A stretch of DNA of 64,000 nucleotides from Bradyrhizobium sp. KBS0727 (GTDB lineage: Bacteria; Pseudomonadota; Alphaproteobacteria; Rhizobiales; Xanthobacteraceae). Shown here in pieces: positions 46,201-54,927 of the stretch (positions are counted from its first letter, which is position 1; every line of letters starts with the position of its first letter). The notes below the pieces were generated by a model. That model was not told the origin of the DNA and did no database searches. It was given only the letters and a program-made list of their open reading frames with translations. Where the stretch lies: positions 868,001 through 932,000 of the forward strand of contig NZ_CP042176.1 in assembly GCF_005937885.2 (NCBI RefSeq). The letters run 5' to 3'. The position numbers and the translations under genes are program-made.

Positions 46201-47212
46201 GCTCGTCGATTTGATAGGCGGAAATCCGGTCGATCTCGAACGCGACCGTAACAGGCGACGCGCTGTCGACGAAACCCACGCCGGGAAAATGATTCGAACC
46301 CATCGCCAGGTTCACGATCATGTACATCGGATCGTCGAAACCGATGGGGACCTTGATCTCCGATACCGGCTTGCGGTCGATGAAATAGGTGATGCGGTCC
46401 GGCTGCCACAGCACACCGTAATTGTGGAAAGTACCCGCCGTGTCCGCGACTGCGAAGTCGAAGCCGCAGGATTCCACGCGCTGCGTGGCCGGTACCCGCC
46501 AATGCGTCGTCATCACGATGTTGTCCCGCTTGGGCCCGCGACCCTCCAGCACGTCGATCTCCGGCGGCCAGCCGCCGTCGTCGGCGAGCAGCCAGAACGC
46601 CGGCCACACCCCGATCCCGGCCGGTATCTTCGAGCGGATCTCGAAATAGCCGTGCTTCTGCGAGAACCGGCTCTGCGTCGTCAGGATGCCCGATACATAT
46701 TCATTGTTGAACAGCACCGGCTTGAGAGCGGCAGGGGTGCGGCTGGCGACGATCGAGAGAATGCCGTCGTGCACCCTGAACGGGTCGAGCCCGAGCGGCA
46801 CCGTTTCGCGCCCGCCGTAGCGCGGATCGACATAGATCTGCTGTTCGCCGTTGTAACTGTCCTTGCGCCGGAAGTCGGAACCGTCGCCGCCCCAATACCG
46901 TATTTCCGGCCACGCCGCGCCGCCGGCATAGTGCGGCACCCAGCGGTCGTCCGACAGCGGATGGGTGTCGAAATCGTCGTTGAAGGTCCGGTGCAGCGAG
47001 ACCTGCGCCAGCGATGCCGGGTCCGTCGTTTCGAAACGGCGGCAGGTGTCGCCAAGCGAAGCGGTTGTGACCTGCAAGGCAAGCGTTTGCGGCGCGCCGG
47101 CGAGATCGTCCTGCGCCAGCGCTGGTGCTGACGTAAAGAGGCAGGCGATCAAGCCCAACAGGCGCGGCGTCAATGCGTCGATCCCCAGGGCATGCGGCGA
47201 CGACGAAGCCAT
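46196..47212 (-). CDS. Exported glycoside hydrolase family 16 (beta-glucanase-like)
   Basis: 338 residues. A signal peptide is at about 12-34 (LTPRLLGLIACLFTSAPALAQ). The GH16 jelly-roll catalytic motif is WPPEIDVLEGRG near residue 217, giving the E-x-D-x-x-E triad. FNDDFDTHPLSDDRWVPHY opens the fold, and HNYGVLWQPDRITYFIDRKPV is a typical later strand. Probable endo-acting beta-glucanase; linkage specificity is not readable. ATG at 47212 is preferred to a GTG four codons earlier, which would sit directly on the GAGGGG site. Ends in an intrinsic terminator overlapping its stop. Confidence 0.9.
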   Translation of the reverse strand: MASSSPHALGIDALTPRLLGLIACLFTSAPALAQDDLAGAPQTLALQVTTASLGDTCRRFETTDPASLAQVSLHRTFNDDFDTHPLSDDRWVPHYAGGAAWPEIRYWGGDGSDFRRKDSYNGEQQIYVDPRYGGRETVPLGLDPFRVHDGILSIVASRTPAALKPVLFNNEYVSGILTTQSRFSQKHGYFEIRSKIPAGIGVWPAFWLLADDGGWPPEIDVLEGRGPKRDNIVMTTHWRVPATQRVESCGFDFAVADTAGTFHNYGVLWQPDRITYFIDRKPVSEIKVPIGFDDPMYMIVNLAMGSNHFPGVGFVDSASPVTVAFEIDRISAYQIDER

Positions 47213-47341
47213 CCGACGTCTCACCCCTCATCGCGATTTCGGATGAGAGGCTAATGCAGGATCGTGCCGGGCGGAATCAAATCATCGACAGAAACGCGAC
47301 GCGTCAGCTTTCCGGAACGCGCGAATTGGGAGGGAAAGAAC

Positions 47342-47416
47342 TGGTGCTGCCAGACAGGATTGAACTGTCGACCTCTCCATTACCAATGGAGTGCTCTACC
47401 ACTGAGCTACGGCAGC
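47342..47416 (-). tRNA. tRNA-Thr (anticodon GGT)
   Basis: Minus-strand cloverleaf of 75 bases including encoded CCA. Acceptor GCTGCCG pairs with TGGCAGC; D arm TAGCTCAGTGGTAGAGCA; anticodon arm CTCCA-TTGGTAA-TGGAG with anticodon GGT; T arm GACAGTTCAATCCTGTC. Confidence 0.96.
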
Positions 47417-47755
47417 ATGCCCGGTATCGAGGGAGTCGGGCCAAAAGGCCCCCACCGGCGGGCGGTTCTTGCCACAAGGACCCCTCTGGCGCAAGCACGC
47501 GGCGGGGCCTGGAATGGCCCAAATTGGGCAAAAAATGACACAAGCCGCCCGTGACGGGTGCGATCCGGTTCCCCGTCGCCGCCATCGACGCCCGTACGGG
47601 TCGTGAACGTCCGAATCATGGCCGCTGATCGGGCTTTTGCCGGTGTCGGCGGATGTACCGCGGTCCACCGAAACCCGTTATGGTCCGGCAACAGCGACGC
47701 CCGCCGGTCACATGTGCCGAGCGGCTCCGATCAACGGCGTTTTCGACAGGCCCGC
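47417..47755. other. Gene-free region upstream of tRNA-Thr and a small gene
   Basis: 339 bases with no supported gene. It should hold the promoter of the minus-strand tRNA-Thr and of the plus-strand small gene at 47756. No repeat family recognised. Confidence 0.5.
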
Positions 47756-47959
47756 ATGAAGGACGACCAAGCCAGGCGCGAGGGAAAAGCGAGCGCGGAC
47801 ACGAAGGATCCGCGACGGGATCGCCTCAAGGCCGCGCTGCGCGAAAATCTCAAGCGGCGAAAGTCGCAAGCGAGAGGCCGCGACGACCTCGGGGCCGCAT
47901 CTTCCGAACGCGCCGATGCCTCCCTAGATGACGCAGGCGGAGAAAAGCCGGGCCAGTAG
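47756..47959 (+). CDS. Small basic hydrophilic protein, unknown
   Basis: 67 residues, highly charged: MKDDQARREGKASADTKDPR, then RLKAALRENLKRRKSQARGR, then an acidic tail. Probably a helical or disordered cytosolic protein. Short proteins of this composition recur in Bradyrhizobium, without function. The start codon is the first Met of this charged segment; the ribosome site is poor. Confidence 0.6.
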   Translation: MKDDQARREGKASADTKDPRRDRLKAALRENLKRRKSQARGRDDLGAASSERADASLDDAGGEKPGQ

Positions 47960-48001
47960 CCGTCGGGATATGCCCGGTGGCTCGCCGGATGGCGTCCGGC
48001 G

Positions 48002-48037
48002 GGTTCTCCTCGCGGTTTTCTTCCCGGTTCTCTTGAT
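48002..48037. repeat. Three imperfect 12-bp tandem repeats
   Basis: GGTTCTCCTCGC, GGTTTTCTTCCC and GGTTCTCTTGAT in direct tandem, ending 13 bases before the start codon of the following flavoprotein, in its leader. Confidence 0.6.
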
Positions 48038-48050
48038 TTGTGGGCGACAA

Positions 48051-49754
48051 ATGAGTGCAGACACCTCGGCCGGTTCGGCGATCGGCGCGACTTCCTTTAA
48101 GTTTCCGCGTCACGAGCAGACGTTTCCGACGCTGACGCCGCATGAAATCGAGCGCATGCGCCGGTTCGGCGAGCCGCGCAGCTTCAAGCACGGCGAGACC
48201 CTGTTCGAGACCGGTAAACCGGGGCCCGGCATGTTCGTGGTGCTGTCCGGCCATGTCACGATCACCCAGCGCGACGGGCTCGGCCACGTCACGCCCGTCA
48301 TCGATCAGGGACCGGGGCAATTTCTGGCCGAAATCGGCCAGCTCTCCGGCCGCGTCGCGCTGGTTGACGGCCATGCCGACGGCGACGTCGAGACGCTGTT
48401 GATCCCGCCGGACAAGTTGCGCGCCCTGCTGATCGCTGAAGCCGATCTCGGCGAACGCATCATGCGGGCGCTGGTCCTGCGCCGCGTCAACCTGATCCAG
48501 GGCGGCGTCGGCGGCCCGGTGCTGATCGGTCCGGCCTCGCTCGGCGACATGGCGCGGCTGCAGAATTTTCTCGCCCGCAACGGCCAGCCGCATCATCTGA
48601 TCGATCCCGCCGCCGACAAGGACGCCGCCGACCTCGTCGCGCGCTATTCGGCCTCGCGCGGCGACCTGCCGCTGGTGGTGTGTCCCGACGGCACCGTGCT
48701 GCGCAATCCGTCCGAGACCGAGCTTGCGATGGCGATGGGCATGATCGGCAACCACGCGCAGCACAAGCTCTACGACGTCGCCGTGGTCGGCTCTGGCCCG
48801 GCCGGCTTGGCCACCGCGGTCTATGCGGCCTCCGAGGGACTGTCGGTCGCGGTGTTCGACGCGCGGGCGTTCGGCGGCCAGGCCGGCGCCAGCGCCAGAA
48901 TCGAAAACTATCTGGGATTTCCGACCGGCATTTCCGGCCAGGCGCTGGCCGGCCGCGCCTTCAACCAGGCGCAGAAGTTCGGCGCCGAGATGATGATCCC
49001 GGTCGCGATCACCTCGCTCGATTGTTCGAACCAGAGCGGCGCCTTTGCATTGGCGACCGAATGCGGGCAGCAGTTGCGCGCGCGGTCGATCGTGGTCGCG
49101 AGCGGCGCGCGCTATCGCCGGCCGGACATCGAAAATCTCGACGCGTTCGAGGGCCGCGGCGTCTGGTACTGGGCCTCGCCGATCGAGGGGCGGCTATGCG
49201 CGGGTCAGGACGTCGTGCTGGTCGGCGGCGGCAATTCCGCAGGCCAGGCCGCGGTGTTCCTGTCGGGCCACGCGCGCAAAGTGTATATGGTGATCCGTGG
49301 CGGCGGGCTCGGGGCCAGCATGTCGCGCTACCTGATCGACCGCATCGAGGCCGCGCCCAACATCGAACTGATGTTCAACACCGAGGTGGTGGCGGTCGAG
49401 GGCAGTGACGGCTCGCTCGAACGGGTGCGCTGGCGCAGCCGCTTTGCGCCCGACATCCACACGCTCGATATCCGCAATCTCTTCCTGTTCGTCGGCGCCG
49501 ATCCGGCGACCGGCTGGCTCGCGGGTTGCGGCGTGACGCTCGACCGCGGCGGCTTCGTGGTGACGGGCGCGCAGTCCGAACAGAACCACGGCCGCCCGGT
49601 GCCGCCGCTGGAAACCTCGGTGCCCGGCGTGTTCGCGGTCGGCGACGTGCGCTCGGGATCGGTCAAGCGCGTCGGTGGCGCGATCGGCGAGGGCGCGCAG
49701 GTGGTGGCGGCGCTGCACGGCTATCTGGCCGATGCCATGAAACCGGCGCTATAG
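48051..49754 (+). CDS. cNMP-binding-domain flavoprotein, thioredoxin reductase-like
   Basis: 567 residues. The N-terminus (about 25-155) is a cyclic-nucleotide-binding cupin (FGEPRSFKHGETLFETGKPG, GQFLAEIGQLSGR). A thioredoxin-like linker domain follows (about 160-225). The pyridine nucleotide-disulfide oxidoreductase domain has FAD motif VVGSGPAGLATAVYAAS near 243, NADPH motif VLVGGGNSAGQAAVF near 388, and VFAVGDVRSGSVKRVG. The redox CxxC of thioredoxin reductases is absent; that position reads GVWYWASP. So it probably reduces something other than thioredoxin. The start is the ATG before SADTSAGS; no good ribosome site is visible. Confidence 0.88.
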   Translation: MSADTSAGSAIGATSFKFPRHEQTFPTLTPHEIERMRRFGEPRSFKHGETLFETGKPGPGMFVVLSGHVTITQRDGLGHVTPVIDQGPGQFLAEIGQLSGRVALVDGHADGDVETLLIPPDKLRALLIAEADLGERIMRALVLRRVNLIQGGVGGPVLIGPASLGDMARLQNFLARNGQPHHLIDPAADKDAADLVARYSASRGDLPLVVCPDGTVLRNPSETELAMAMGMIGNHAQHKLYDVAVVGSGPAGLATAVYAASEGLSVAVFDARAFGGQAGASARIENYLGFPTGISGQALAGRAFNQAQKFGAEMMIPVAITSLDCSNQSGAFALATECGQQLRARSIVVASGARYRRPDIENLDAFEGRGVWYWASPIEGRLCAGQDVVLVGGGNSAGQAAVFLSGHARKVYMVIRGGGLGASMSRYLIDRIEAAPNIELMFNTEVVAVEGSDGSLERVRWRSRFAPDIHTLDIRNLFLFVGADPATGWLAGCGVTLDRGGFVVTGAQSEQNHGRPVPPLETSVPGVFAVGDVRSGSVKRVGGAIGEGAQVVAALHGYLADAMKPAL

Positions 49755-49816
49755 TCCCAAGTACTGTAACTCCAGCATTGGCAACTGCCGATACGACAAC
49801 AAAAGGGAGAAGCGCC

Positions 49817-50125
49817 TTGGCCGACCTCGTTGTGCTCTACAAGACCCCGACCGATCCCGCAGCCTTCGACAAATATTATTTCGACACCCACGTTCCGCTC
49901 GCCAAGAAGCTTCCGGGCTTGCGGAAATACACCGTCAGCAAGGGACCGATCGCAACCCCCGGCGGCCCGTCCGCGCTGCATCTGATTGCGACGCTGACCT
50001 TCGACAGCATGGCTGCGATCGGCGCCGCTTTCGCCAGCCCCGAGGGCAAGGCCACCGCGGCCGACGTGCCGAAATTCGCGACCGGCGGCGTCGAGATGAG
50101 CTTCTTCGAAACCGCCGAGGTGTGA
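49817..50125 (+). CDS. EthD family protein
   Basis: 102 residues of the EthD ferredoxin-like fold: ADLVVLYKTPTDPAAFDKYYFDTHVPLAKKLPGLRKY is the family core with the conserved H-P/H-V-P segment. EthD proteins are small accessory or isomerase-like proteins; function here unknown. The start is a TTG at 49817 with GGGAGA 6 bases upstream. It begins 62 bases after the flavoprotein and is followed 4 bases later by a UBP zinc-finger gene, so the three may be one operon. Confidence 0.86.
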   Translation: MADLVVLYKTPTDPAAFDKYYFDTHVPLAKKLPGLRKYTVSKGPIATPGGPSALHLIATLTFDSMAAIGAAFASPEGKATAADVPKFATGGVEMSFFETAEV

Positions 50126-50129
50126 CGCA

Positions 50130-50441
50130 ATGGCGTCCAAAGGCTGCACGCATATCGCCGGTATCAGGGACGTCACGCCGAGCGCGCTCGGCTGCGAAGA
50201 ATGCCTCAAAATCGGAAGCCCGTGGCTGCATTTGCGGATTTGCCGCACCTGCGGCCACGTCGGCTGCTGCGACGATTCCCCCAACAAGCACGCGACCGCG
50301 CATTTTCATGCCACCGGCCATCCCGTGATCGAAGGCTACGATCCGCCGGAGGGCTGGGGCTGGTGCTATGTCGACGAAGTGCTGTTCGATCTGTCGAAAC
50401 GCAAGACGCCGCACAACGGCAAGATACCGCGCTACTACTAG
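50130..50441 (+). CDS. UBP-type zinc finger protein
   Basis: 103 residues with the ZnF-UBP pattern: CTHIAGIRDVTPSALGCEECLKIGSPWLHLRICRTCGHVGCCDDS followed by HATAHFHATGHPVIEGY. The Cys and His ligands of three zinc sites are visible. In eukaryotes the fold binds ubiquitin C-termini; in bacteria the partner is unknown. ATG at 50130, 4 bases after the EthD stop. Confidence 0.92.
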   Translation: MASKGCTHIAGIRDVTPSALGCEECLKIGSPWLHLRICRTCGHVGCCDDSPNKHATAHFHATGHPVIEGYDPPEGWGWCYVDEVLFDLSKRKTPHNGKIPRYY

Positions 50442-50474
50442 GATCGGTCACTTCCTGCCGCGTTTTGTGACAAT

Positions 50475-50495
50475 CGTGCAAAAGATTCATGCACG
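50475..50495. promoter_or_regulatory. Inverted repeat in a leader region
   Basis: CGTGCA, 9-base spacer, TGCACG, located 124 bases upstream of the next membrane-protein gene. It has the symmetry of an operator but no regulator is nearby. Could be coincidental. Confidence 0.35.
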
Positions 50496-50618
50496 TTGAT
50501 ACTTTGGTCGAAGCGTGGATGCACATGGCTGTGTTGATCAAGTTGTGTTGGCGGCGTGTGGCAATTTCCACCGCCACGTCGTAGCCTGCCCGCCGGTTTC
50601 CAACGAAGGGGGCGCATC

Positions 50619-51110
50619 ATGATACTCGGTATGAGCTTGGCGACGTTCACATTGGTCCATGTGATCATCAGTCTGGTTGCGATCGTCGCGGGCCTCGTCG
50701 TGATGTTCGGCATGCTCGGCTCGCGGCGGCCGGGCGGCCTTACTGCGATCTTCCTGCTGCTCACCATCCTCACCAGCGCCACCGGCTTCCTGTTTCCGTT
50801 CACGCAATTGCTGCCGTCGCACATGGTCGGGATTCTCTCGCTGGTGCTGCTGGCGATCGCCTGTATCGCGCTTTACGCCATGAAGCTTGGCGGCCCGTGG
50901 CGCTGGATCTACGCGCTGACGGCGCTGCTGTCGCTGTACTTCAACGTGTTCGTGCTGGTGATTCAGGGCTTCCTGAAAATCCCGGCATTGACCGCGATCG
51001 CGCCGGGCAATCCGCCGTCGGGACCGGTGTTCGCGGTGGTCCAGGGCGTCGTGCTGGTGTTCTTCGTGCTGATGATCATCGGCGCGATCAGGCGCTTCCG
51101 GCCGCTGTAA
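50619..51110 (+). CDS. Integral membrane protein, unknown
   Basis: 163 residues with about five hydrophobic helices: LATFTLVHVIISLVAIVAGLV, LTAIFLLLTILTSATGFLF, MVGILSLVLLAIACIALYAM, WIYALTALLSLYFNVFVLVI and VFAVVQGVVLVFFVLMIIGA. No polar motif suggests an activity. The ATG at 50619 follows GAAGGGGGCG. Monocistronic. Function unknown. Confidence 0.8.
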   Translation: MILGMSLATFTLVHVIISLVAIVAGLVVMFGMLGSRRPGGLTAIFLLLTILTSATGFLFPFTQLLPSHMVGILSLVLLAIACIALYAMKLGGPWRWIYALTALLSLYFNVFVLVIQGFLKIPALTAIAPGNPPSGPVFAVVQGVVLVFFVLMIIGAIRRFRPL

Positions 51111-51114
51111 TTTT

Positions 51115-51212
51115 CGTCGTTCCGGGGCGATGCGCAGCATCGAACCCGGAAGTTCGCGCTGACAACCTCTGGATTCCGGGTCCACGCGAAGACGCGTGTC
51201 CCGGAATGACCG
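51115..51212. repeat. Dispersed palindrome, family A (copy 5, with central insert)
   Basis: Ends CGTCGTTCCGGGGCGATGCG and CCGGAATGACCG. The centre carries GTTCGCGCTGACAACCTCTG in place of the usual short loop. It ends 20 bases before the start of the hydrolase gene. Confidence 0.75.
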
Positions 51213-51232
51213 CGTAGCAGAAGGAGTTTCCC

Positions 51233-52057
51233 ATGCCGACCATCACCACCAAAGACGGCGTCGAGATTTTCTACAAGGACTGGGGCTCGGGTCAGCCGAT
51301 CGTGTTCAGCCACGGCTGGCCGCTGTCATCCGATGACTGGGACGCGCAGATGCTGTTCTTCCTGAACAACGGCTTTCGCGTCATCGCCCACGACCGCCGC
51401 GGCCACGGCCGCTCCACCCAGACCGGCGACGGCCATGACATGGATCATTACGCCGACGATCTGGCGGCATTGACGGCGCATCTCGATCTGAAAAACGCAG
51501 TTCACGTCGGGCATTCCACCGGCGGCGGCGAGGTGGTGCACTACATTGCCCGCCACGGCGAGAGCCGGGTGGCGAAGGCGGCGATCATCTCGGCGGTGCC
51601 ACCGCTGATGGTACAGACGCCGGCCAATCCCGGCGGCCTGCCGAAGTCGGTGTTCGACGGATTTCAGGCCGCGCTCGCCGCCAGCCGTTCGCAATTCTAT
51701 CGCGATGTCGCGGCGGGACCGTTCTATGGCTACAACCGGCCCGGCGCCAAAGCCTCGGAGCCCGTCATCCAGAACTGGTGGCGGCAGGGCATGATGGGCG
51801 GGGCGAAAGCGCACTACGACGGCATCGTCGCGTTTTCGCAGACCGATTTCACCGAGGATCTGAAGAAGATCAACGTGCCCGTGCTGATCATGCATGGCGA
51901 CGACGACCAGATCGTGCCTTACGCGGACTCCGGTCCGCTGTCGGCAAAACTTCTGAAGAACGGCACGCTGAAGACCTACAAGGGTTTTCCACACGGCATG
52001 CCGACCACGGAAGCGGCGACCATCAATGCCGACCTGCTGGCGTTCATCAAATCATGA
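51233..52057 (+). CDS. Alpha/beta hydrolase, non-haem chloroperoxidase/arylesterase type
   Basis: 274 residues. The oxyanion segment is [13 protein letters not shown]; the nucleophile Ser near residue 97 lies in [10 protein letters not shown]; the catalytic Asp is in [10 protein letters not shown] and the His in GFPHGM near 252. [10 protein letters not shown] is the family dipeptide region. Such enzymes hydrolyse esters and, with peroxide, form peracids. ATG follows AGAAGGAG. The stop overlaps the next gene by four bases. Confidence 0.92.
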   Translation: MPTITTKDGVEIFYKDWGSGQPIVFSHGWPLSSDDWDAQMLFFLNNGFRVIAHDRRGHGRSTQTGDGHDMDHYADDLAALTAHLDLKNAVHVGHSTGGGEVVHYIARHGESRVAKAAIISAVPPLMVQTPANPGGLPKSVFDGFQAALAASRSQFYRDVAAGPFYGYNRPGAKASEPVIQNWWRQGMMGGAKAHYDGIVAFSQTDFTEDLKKINVPVLIMHGDDDQIVPYADSGPLSAKLLKNGTLKTYKGFPHGMPTTEAATINADLLAFIKS

Positions 52058-52713
52058 AAGTGATCTTGTTCGGCGCCACCGGCATGGTCGGGCAGGGCGT
52101 GCTGCGCGAATGCCTCGTCGATACCGGCGTCGAGCGCGTGCTGGTGGTCGGGCGCAGCCCGACCGGATTGCAGAATGCCAAGCTGCATGAAGTCCTGCAC
52201 GGCGATTTCACGAATTTCTCCGCGATCGAATCGGAGCTCACCGGATACGACGCCTGCTTCTTCTGCCTCGGCGTTTCCTCGGTCGGCATGGATCCGGAGC
52301 GCTACCGGCATCTGACGTATGACCTCACCATGGCGGCGGCCACGACCTTGGTGCGGCTGAACCCGAATATGGTGTTCACCTACGTCACCGGGCGCAGCAC
52401 CGACTCCACCGAACAGGGCCCGCAGCGCTGGGCCCGCGTTAAAGGCAAGACCGAAAACGACCTGCTCAAGCTGCCGTTCAAGGCGGCCTACATGTTCCGC
52501 CCCGCCGGCATCCAGCCGCTGCACGGTGTGCGGTCGAAGACCGCCTGGGTCAATGCGATCTATGTCGTGTCAGCGCCGCTGTTGTCGTATCTGGCGCGCA
52601 CGCGGCCGAAGTTCATGACGACAAGCGAAAAGCTTGGCCGCGCCATGATCAGCGTGGCCCGCAACGGCTATCCGAAGTCGATCCTGGAGAGCGAGGATAT
52701 CAACGGGTTCTGA
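52054..52713 (+). CDS. NAD(P)-binding epimerase/dehydratase-like protein
   Basis: 219 residues. Rossmann motif [18 protein letters not shown] at the start, then [32 protein letters not shown], typical of the small atypical SDR group. The usual Y-x-x-x-K is not obvious; [11 protein letters not shown] and RVKGKTEND occupy that area. Function unknown. ATGA overlap with the hydrolase shows translational coupling. Confidence 0.87.
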   Translation: MKVILFGATGMVGQGVLRECLVDTGVERVLVVGRSPTGLQNAKLHEVLHGDFTNFSAIESELTGYDACFFCLGVSSVGMDPERYRHLTYDLTMAAATTLVRLNPNMVFTYVTGRSTDSTEQGPQRWARVKGKTENDLLKLPFKAAYMFRPAGIQPLHGVRSKTAWVNAIYVVSAPLLSYLARTRPKFMTTSEKLGRAMISVARNGYPKSILESEDINGF

Positions 52714-52729
52714 GCTGTCATTCCAACCC

Positions 52730-52844
52730 CGTCATTCTGGGGCGCGCGTCAGCGCGAACCTCAGATGTGCAACTGCACATCGGGGGAGTTCGAGATTATA
52801 ACCTCTAGATTCCGGGTTCGCGCTACGCGCGCCCCGGAATGACG
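52730..52844. repeat. Dispersed palindrome, family A (copy 6, with inserted palindrome)
   Basis: 115-bp copy with ends CGTCATTCTGGGGCGCGCGT and CGCGCGCCCCGGAATGACGG. It carries an inserted ATGTGCAACTGCACAT palindrome (52765-52780) and an AACCTCTAGATT centre. Confidence 0.8.
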
Positions 52845-52948
52845 GTGGTGGCCGCGGCCCCATCCCATCAAATCGCCGCAAATGTCCCGGCTTTTGCCAT
52901 CGGCGCGTGCGACCTGTAGTTATGCATGGCAAAAAATGGGGGGTGGGG

Positions 52949-54238
52949 ATGGACCGCATTCGTATTGTCGGCGGCAGCAAGCTCAATGGCACCATCGCCA
53001 TTTCAGGTGCGAAGAATGCGGCGCTGCCGCTGATGATCGCAGGCCTGTTGACCGAAGGGACGCTGATCCTCGACAACGTGCCGCGGCTTGCCGATGTTGC
53101 CCAGTTGCAGCGCATACTCGGCAATCACGGCGTCGACATCACCTCAGTCGGCAAGCGGCCCGGCGACCGCGAGTATCAGGGCCAGACCCTGCATATTTCG
53201 GCGGCCAACATCATCGACACCACAGCGCCCTACGAACTGGTGTCGCGGATGCGCGCCAGTTTCTGGGTGATCGCGCCGCTGTTGGCGCGGATGCACGAAG
53301 CCAAGGTCTCGCTGCCGGGCGGCTGCGCGATCGGCACGCGGCCGGTCGACCTGCTGATCATGGCGCTGGAGAAGCTCGGCGCCGAACTCGTCATCGATGG
53401 CGGCTACGTGGTCGCGAAAGCCCCCGGCGGCTTGCGCGGTGCTGCGATCGATTTTCCCAAGGTGACGGTCAGCGGCACCCATGTCGCTGTCATGGCGGCG
53501 ACGCTCGCCAAGGGCACCACCGTCATCAGCAACGCCGCCTGCGAGCCCGAGGTCGCCGACGTCGCCGATTGCCTGAACAAGATGGGTGCGCGGATCACCG
53601 GGGCGGGCACGCCGCGCATCACGATCGAAGGCGTCGCAGAATTGCACGGCGCGCGGCATACCGTGCTGCCGGACCGCATCGAAGCCGGCACCTATGCGAT
53701 GGCGGTCGCGATGACCGGCGGCGAGGTGCAGCTCGCCGGCGCGCGGCCTGAACTGCTGCAGTCGGCGCTCGACGTGTTGACCGAAGCCGGCGCGGTGATC
53801 TCCGTCAACGATGAAGGCATTCGCGTCAGCCGGAACGGCGCCGGCATCCGGCCGGTGAAGGTATCGACCGCGCCGTTTCCGGGCTTTCCCACCGATCTGC
53901 AGGCGCAACTGATGGCGCTGATGGCCTGCGCCGGCGGCGCCTCGCATATCACCGAGACGATTTTCGAGAATCGCTTCATGCATGTGCAGGAGCTGGCACG
54001 ATTTGGCGCCAGGATCGCGCTCGACGGCGAGACCGCGACCATCGACGGCACCGCCAGGCTGCGCGGCGCCCCGGTGATGGCGACCGACCTGCGCGCCTCG
54101 GTGTCGCTGGTCATTGCCGGCCTTGCCGCCGAGGGCGAAACCATGGTCAACCGGATCTATCACCTCGACCGCGGTTTTGAGCGGCTGGAGGAAAAGCTGT
54201 CGGCCTGCGGCGCCTCGATCCAGCGCATCAGCGATTAG
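52949..54238 (+). CDS. murA: UDP-N-acetylglucosamine 1-carboxyvinyltransferase
   Basis: 429-residue cytosolic enzyme for the first committed step of peptidoglycan synthesis, adding enolpyruvate from [19 protein letters not shown] is the N-terminal signature. The active-site Cys near 125 is in [14 protein letters not shown], so the enzyme should be fosfomycin-sensitive. [12 protein letters not shown] and [11 protein letters not shown] complete the two-domain fold. The ATG before DRIRIVGG is chosen. It heads a run of conserved Rhizobiales genes. Confidence 0.96.
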   Translation: MDRIRIVGGSKLNGTIAISGAKNAALPLMIAGLLTEGTLILDNVPRLADVAQLQRILGNHGVDITSVGKRPGDREYQGQTLHISAANIIDTTAPYELVSRMRASFWVIAPLLARMHEAKVSLPGGCAIGTRPVDLLIMALEKLGAELVIDGGYVVAKAPGGLRGAAIDFPKVTVSGTHVAVMAATLAKGTTVISNAACEPEVADVADCLNKMGARITGAGTPRITIEGVAELHGARHTVLPDRIEAGTYAMAVAMTGGEVQLAGARPELLQSALDVLTEAGAVISVNDEGIRVSRNGAGIRPVKVSTAPFPGFPTDLQAQLMALMACAGGASHITETIFENRFMHVQELARFGARIALDGETATIDGTARLRGAPVMATDLRASVSLVIAGLAAEGETMVNRIYHLDRGFERLEEKLSACGASIQRISD

Positions 54239-54271
54239 GATGCACGCACGTTTAAGGTAGGGGATTTTGCG

Positions 54272-54727
54272 ATGCCCGGGCCCGAACCGCTCAAATTGAT
54301 TGCACTCGACGCCGACGACCTCTCGGTGATCTCGGCCCATGTTCAGAACGCGCGCGTGCAGACCTCCGACATCGTCTGGCGGCAGGACGAAAAGCGGCTG
54401 GTGGTCGGCATGTCCAGGCTCGACTGGGAGCAGACCCTGTCGGGTGGAACCGCCCCGCGCCGGTTGATCGCGGCGCTGCGCTTCGATCGGGTGCTGGCCT
54501 GCAAGTCGCGCAACATCGACCTGGAGCAACCGGGCGCGGTGCTGGAACTGGTCGGGATCGAATTCCATCCTGACGAGGCCCCGGCGGGCAGCGCGCTGTT
54601 GCTGTTCAACCATGGCGGGGCGCTGCGGCTGGACGTCGAATGCCTGGAATGCGAGCTGACCGACCTCGGCAGCGACGATCTCGGCACCAGCGATGCGGGC
54701 GCGGAATCGTCCGGTTTGGGGGCGTAG
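54272..54727 (+). CDS. DUF2948 family protein
   Basis: 151 residues. LKLIALDADDLSVISAHVQNARVQTSDIVWRQDEKRLVVGMSRLDWE is characteristic of DUF2948, and GSALLLFNHGGALRLDVECLECELTDLG of its end. Function is unknown, but the gene sits between murA and hisD across Rhizobiales. A tail of Gly/Ser/Ala residues follows the conserved part. GTAGGGGA precedes the ATG. Confidence 0.9.
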   Translation: MPGPEPLKLIALDADDLSVISAHVQNARVQTSDIVWRQDEKRLVVGMSRLDWEQTLSGGTAPRRLIAALRFDRVLACKSRNIDLEQPGAVLELVGIEFHPDEAPAGSALLLFNHGGALRLDVECLECELTDLGSDDLGTSDAGAESSGLGA

Positions 54728-54735
54728 ACCCGCTG

Positions 54736-54836
54736 CCGTAGGGTGGGCAAAGGCGCCCTTCGCGCCGTGCCCACCATCTTCGACCGCCGACGAGGACCAC
54801 TTATGGTGGGCTCGCTTCGCTTAGCCCACCCTACGG
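54736..54836. repeat. Inverted pair of REP-like hairpins
   Basis: CCGTAGGGTGGGC (54736) and GCCCACCCTACGG (54824-54836) are exact inverted copies. Each side is itself a hairpin: GTGGGC...GCCCAC on the left and GGTGGGC...GCCCACC on the right. It is the same layout as the transposase relic at 33182 but without any transposase fragment. Confidence 0.7.
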
Positions 54837-54927
54837 GTCCGGTTTCCGGGTGCGCAAGGGTTGACGACCTCAGGCCGCCGCGCCATTGAGCATAGACCTC
54901 TGGATTACGTCCCGTCAGAAAGCCGCC

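Noticed and set aside
50538..50545. TTGATCAA as a second FNR/FixK box
   Set aside because: The two half-sites lack the 4-base spacer, so it does not fit TTGAT-N4-ATCAA.
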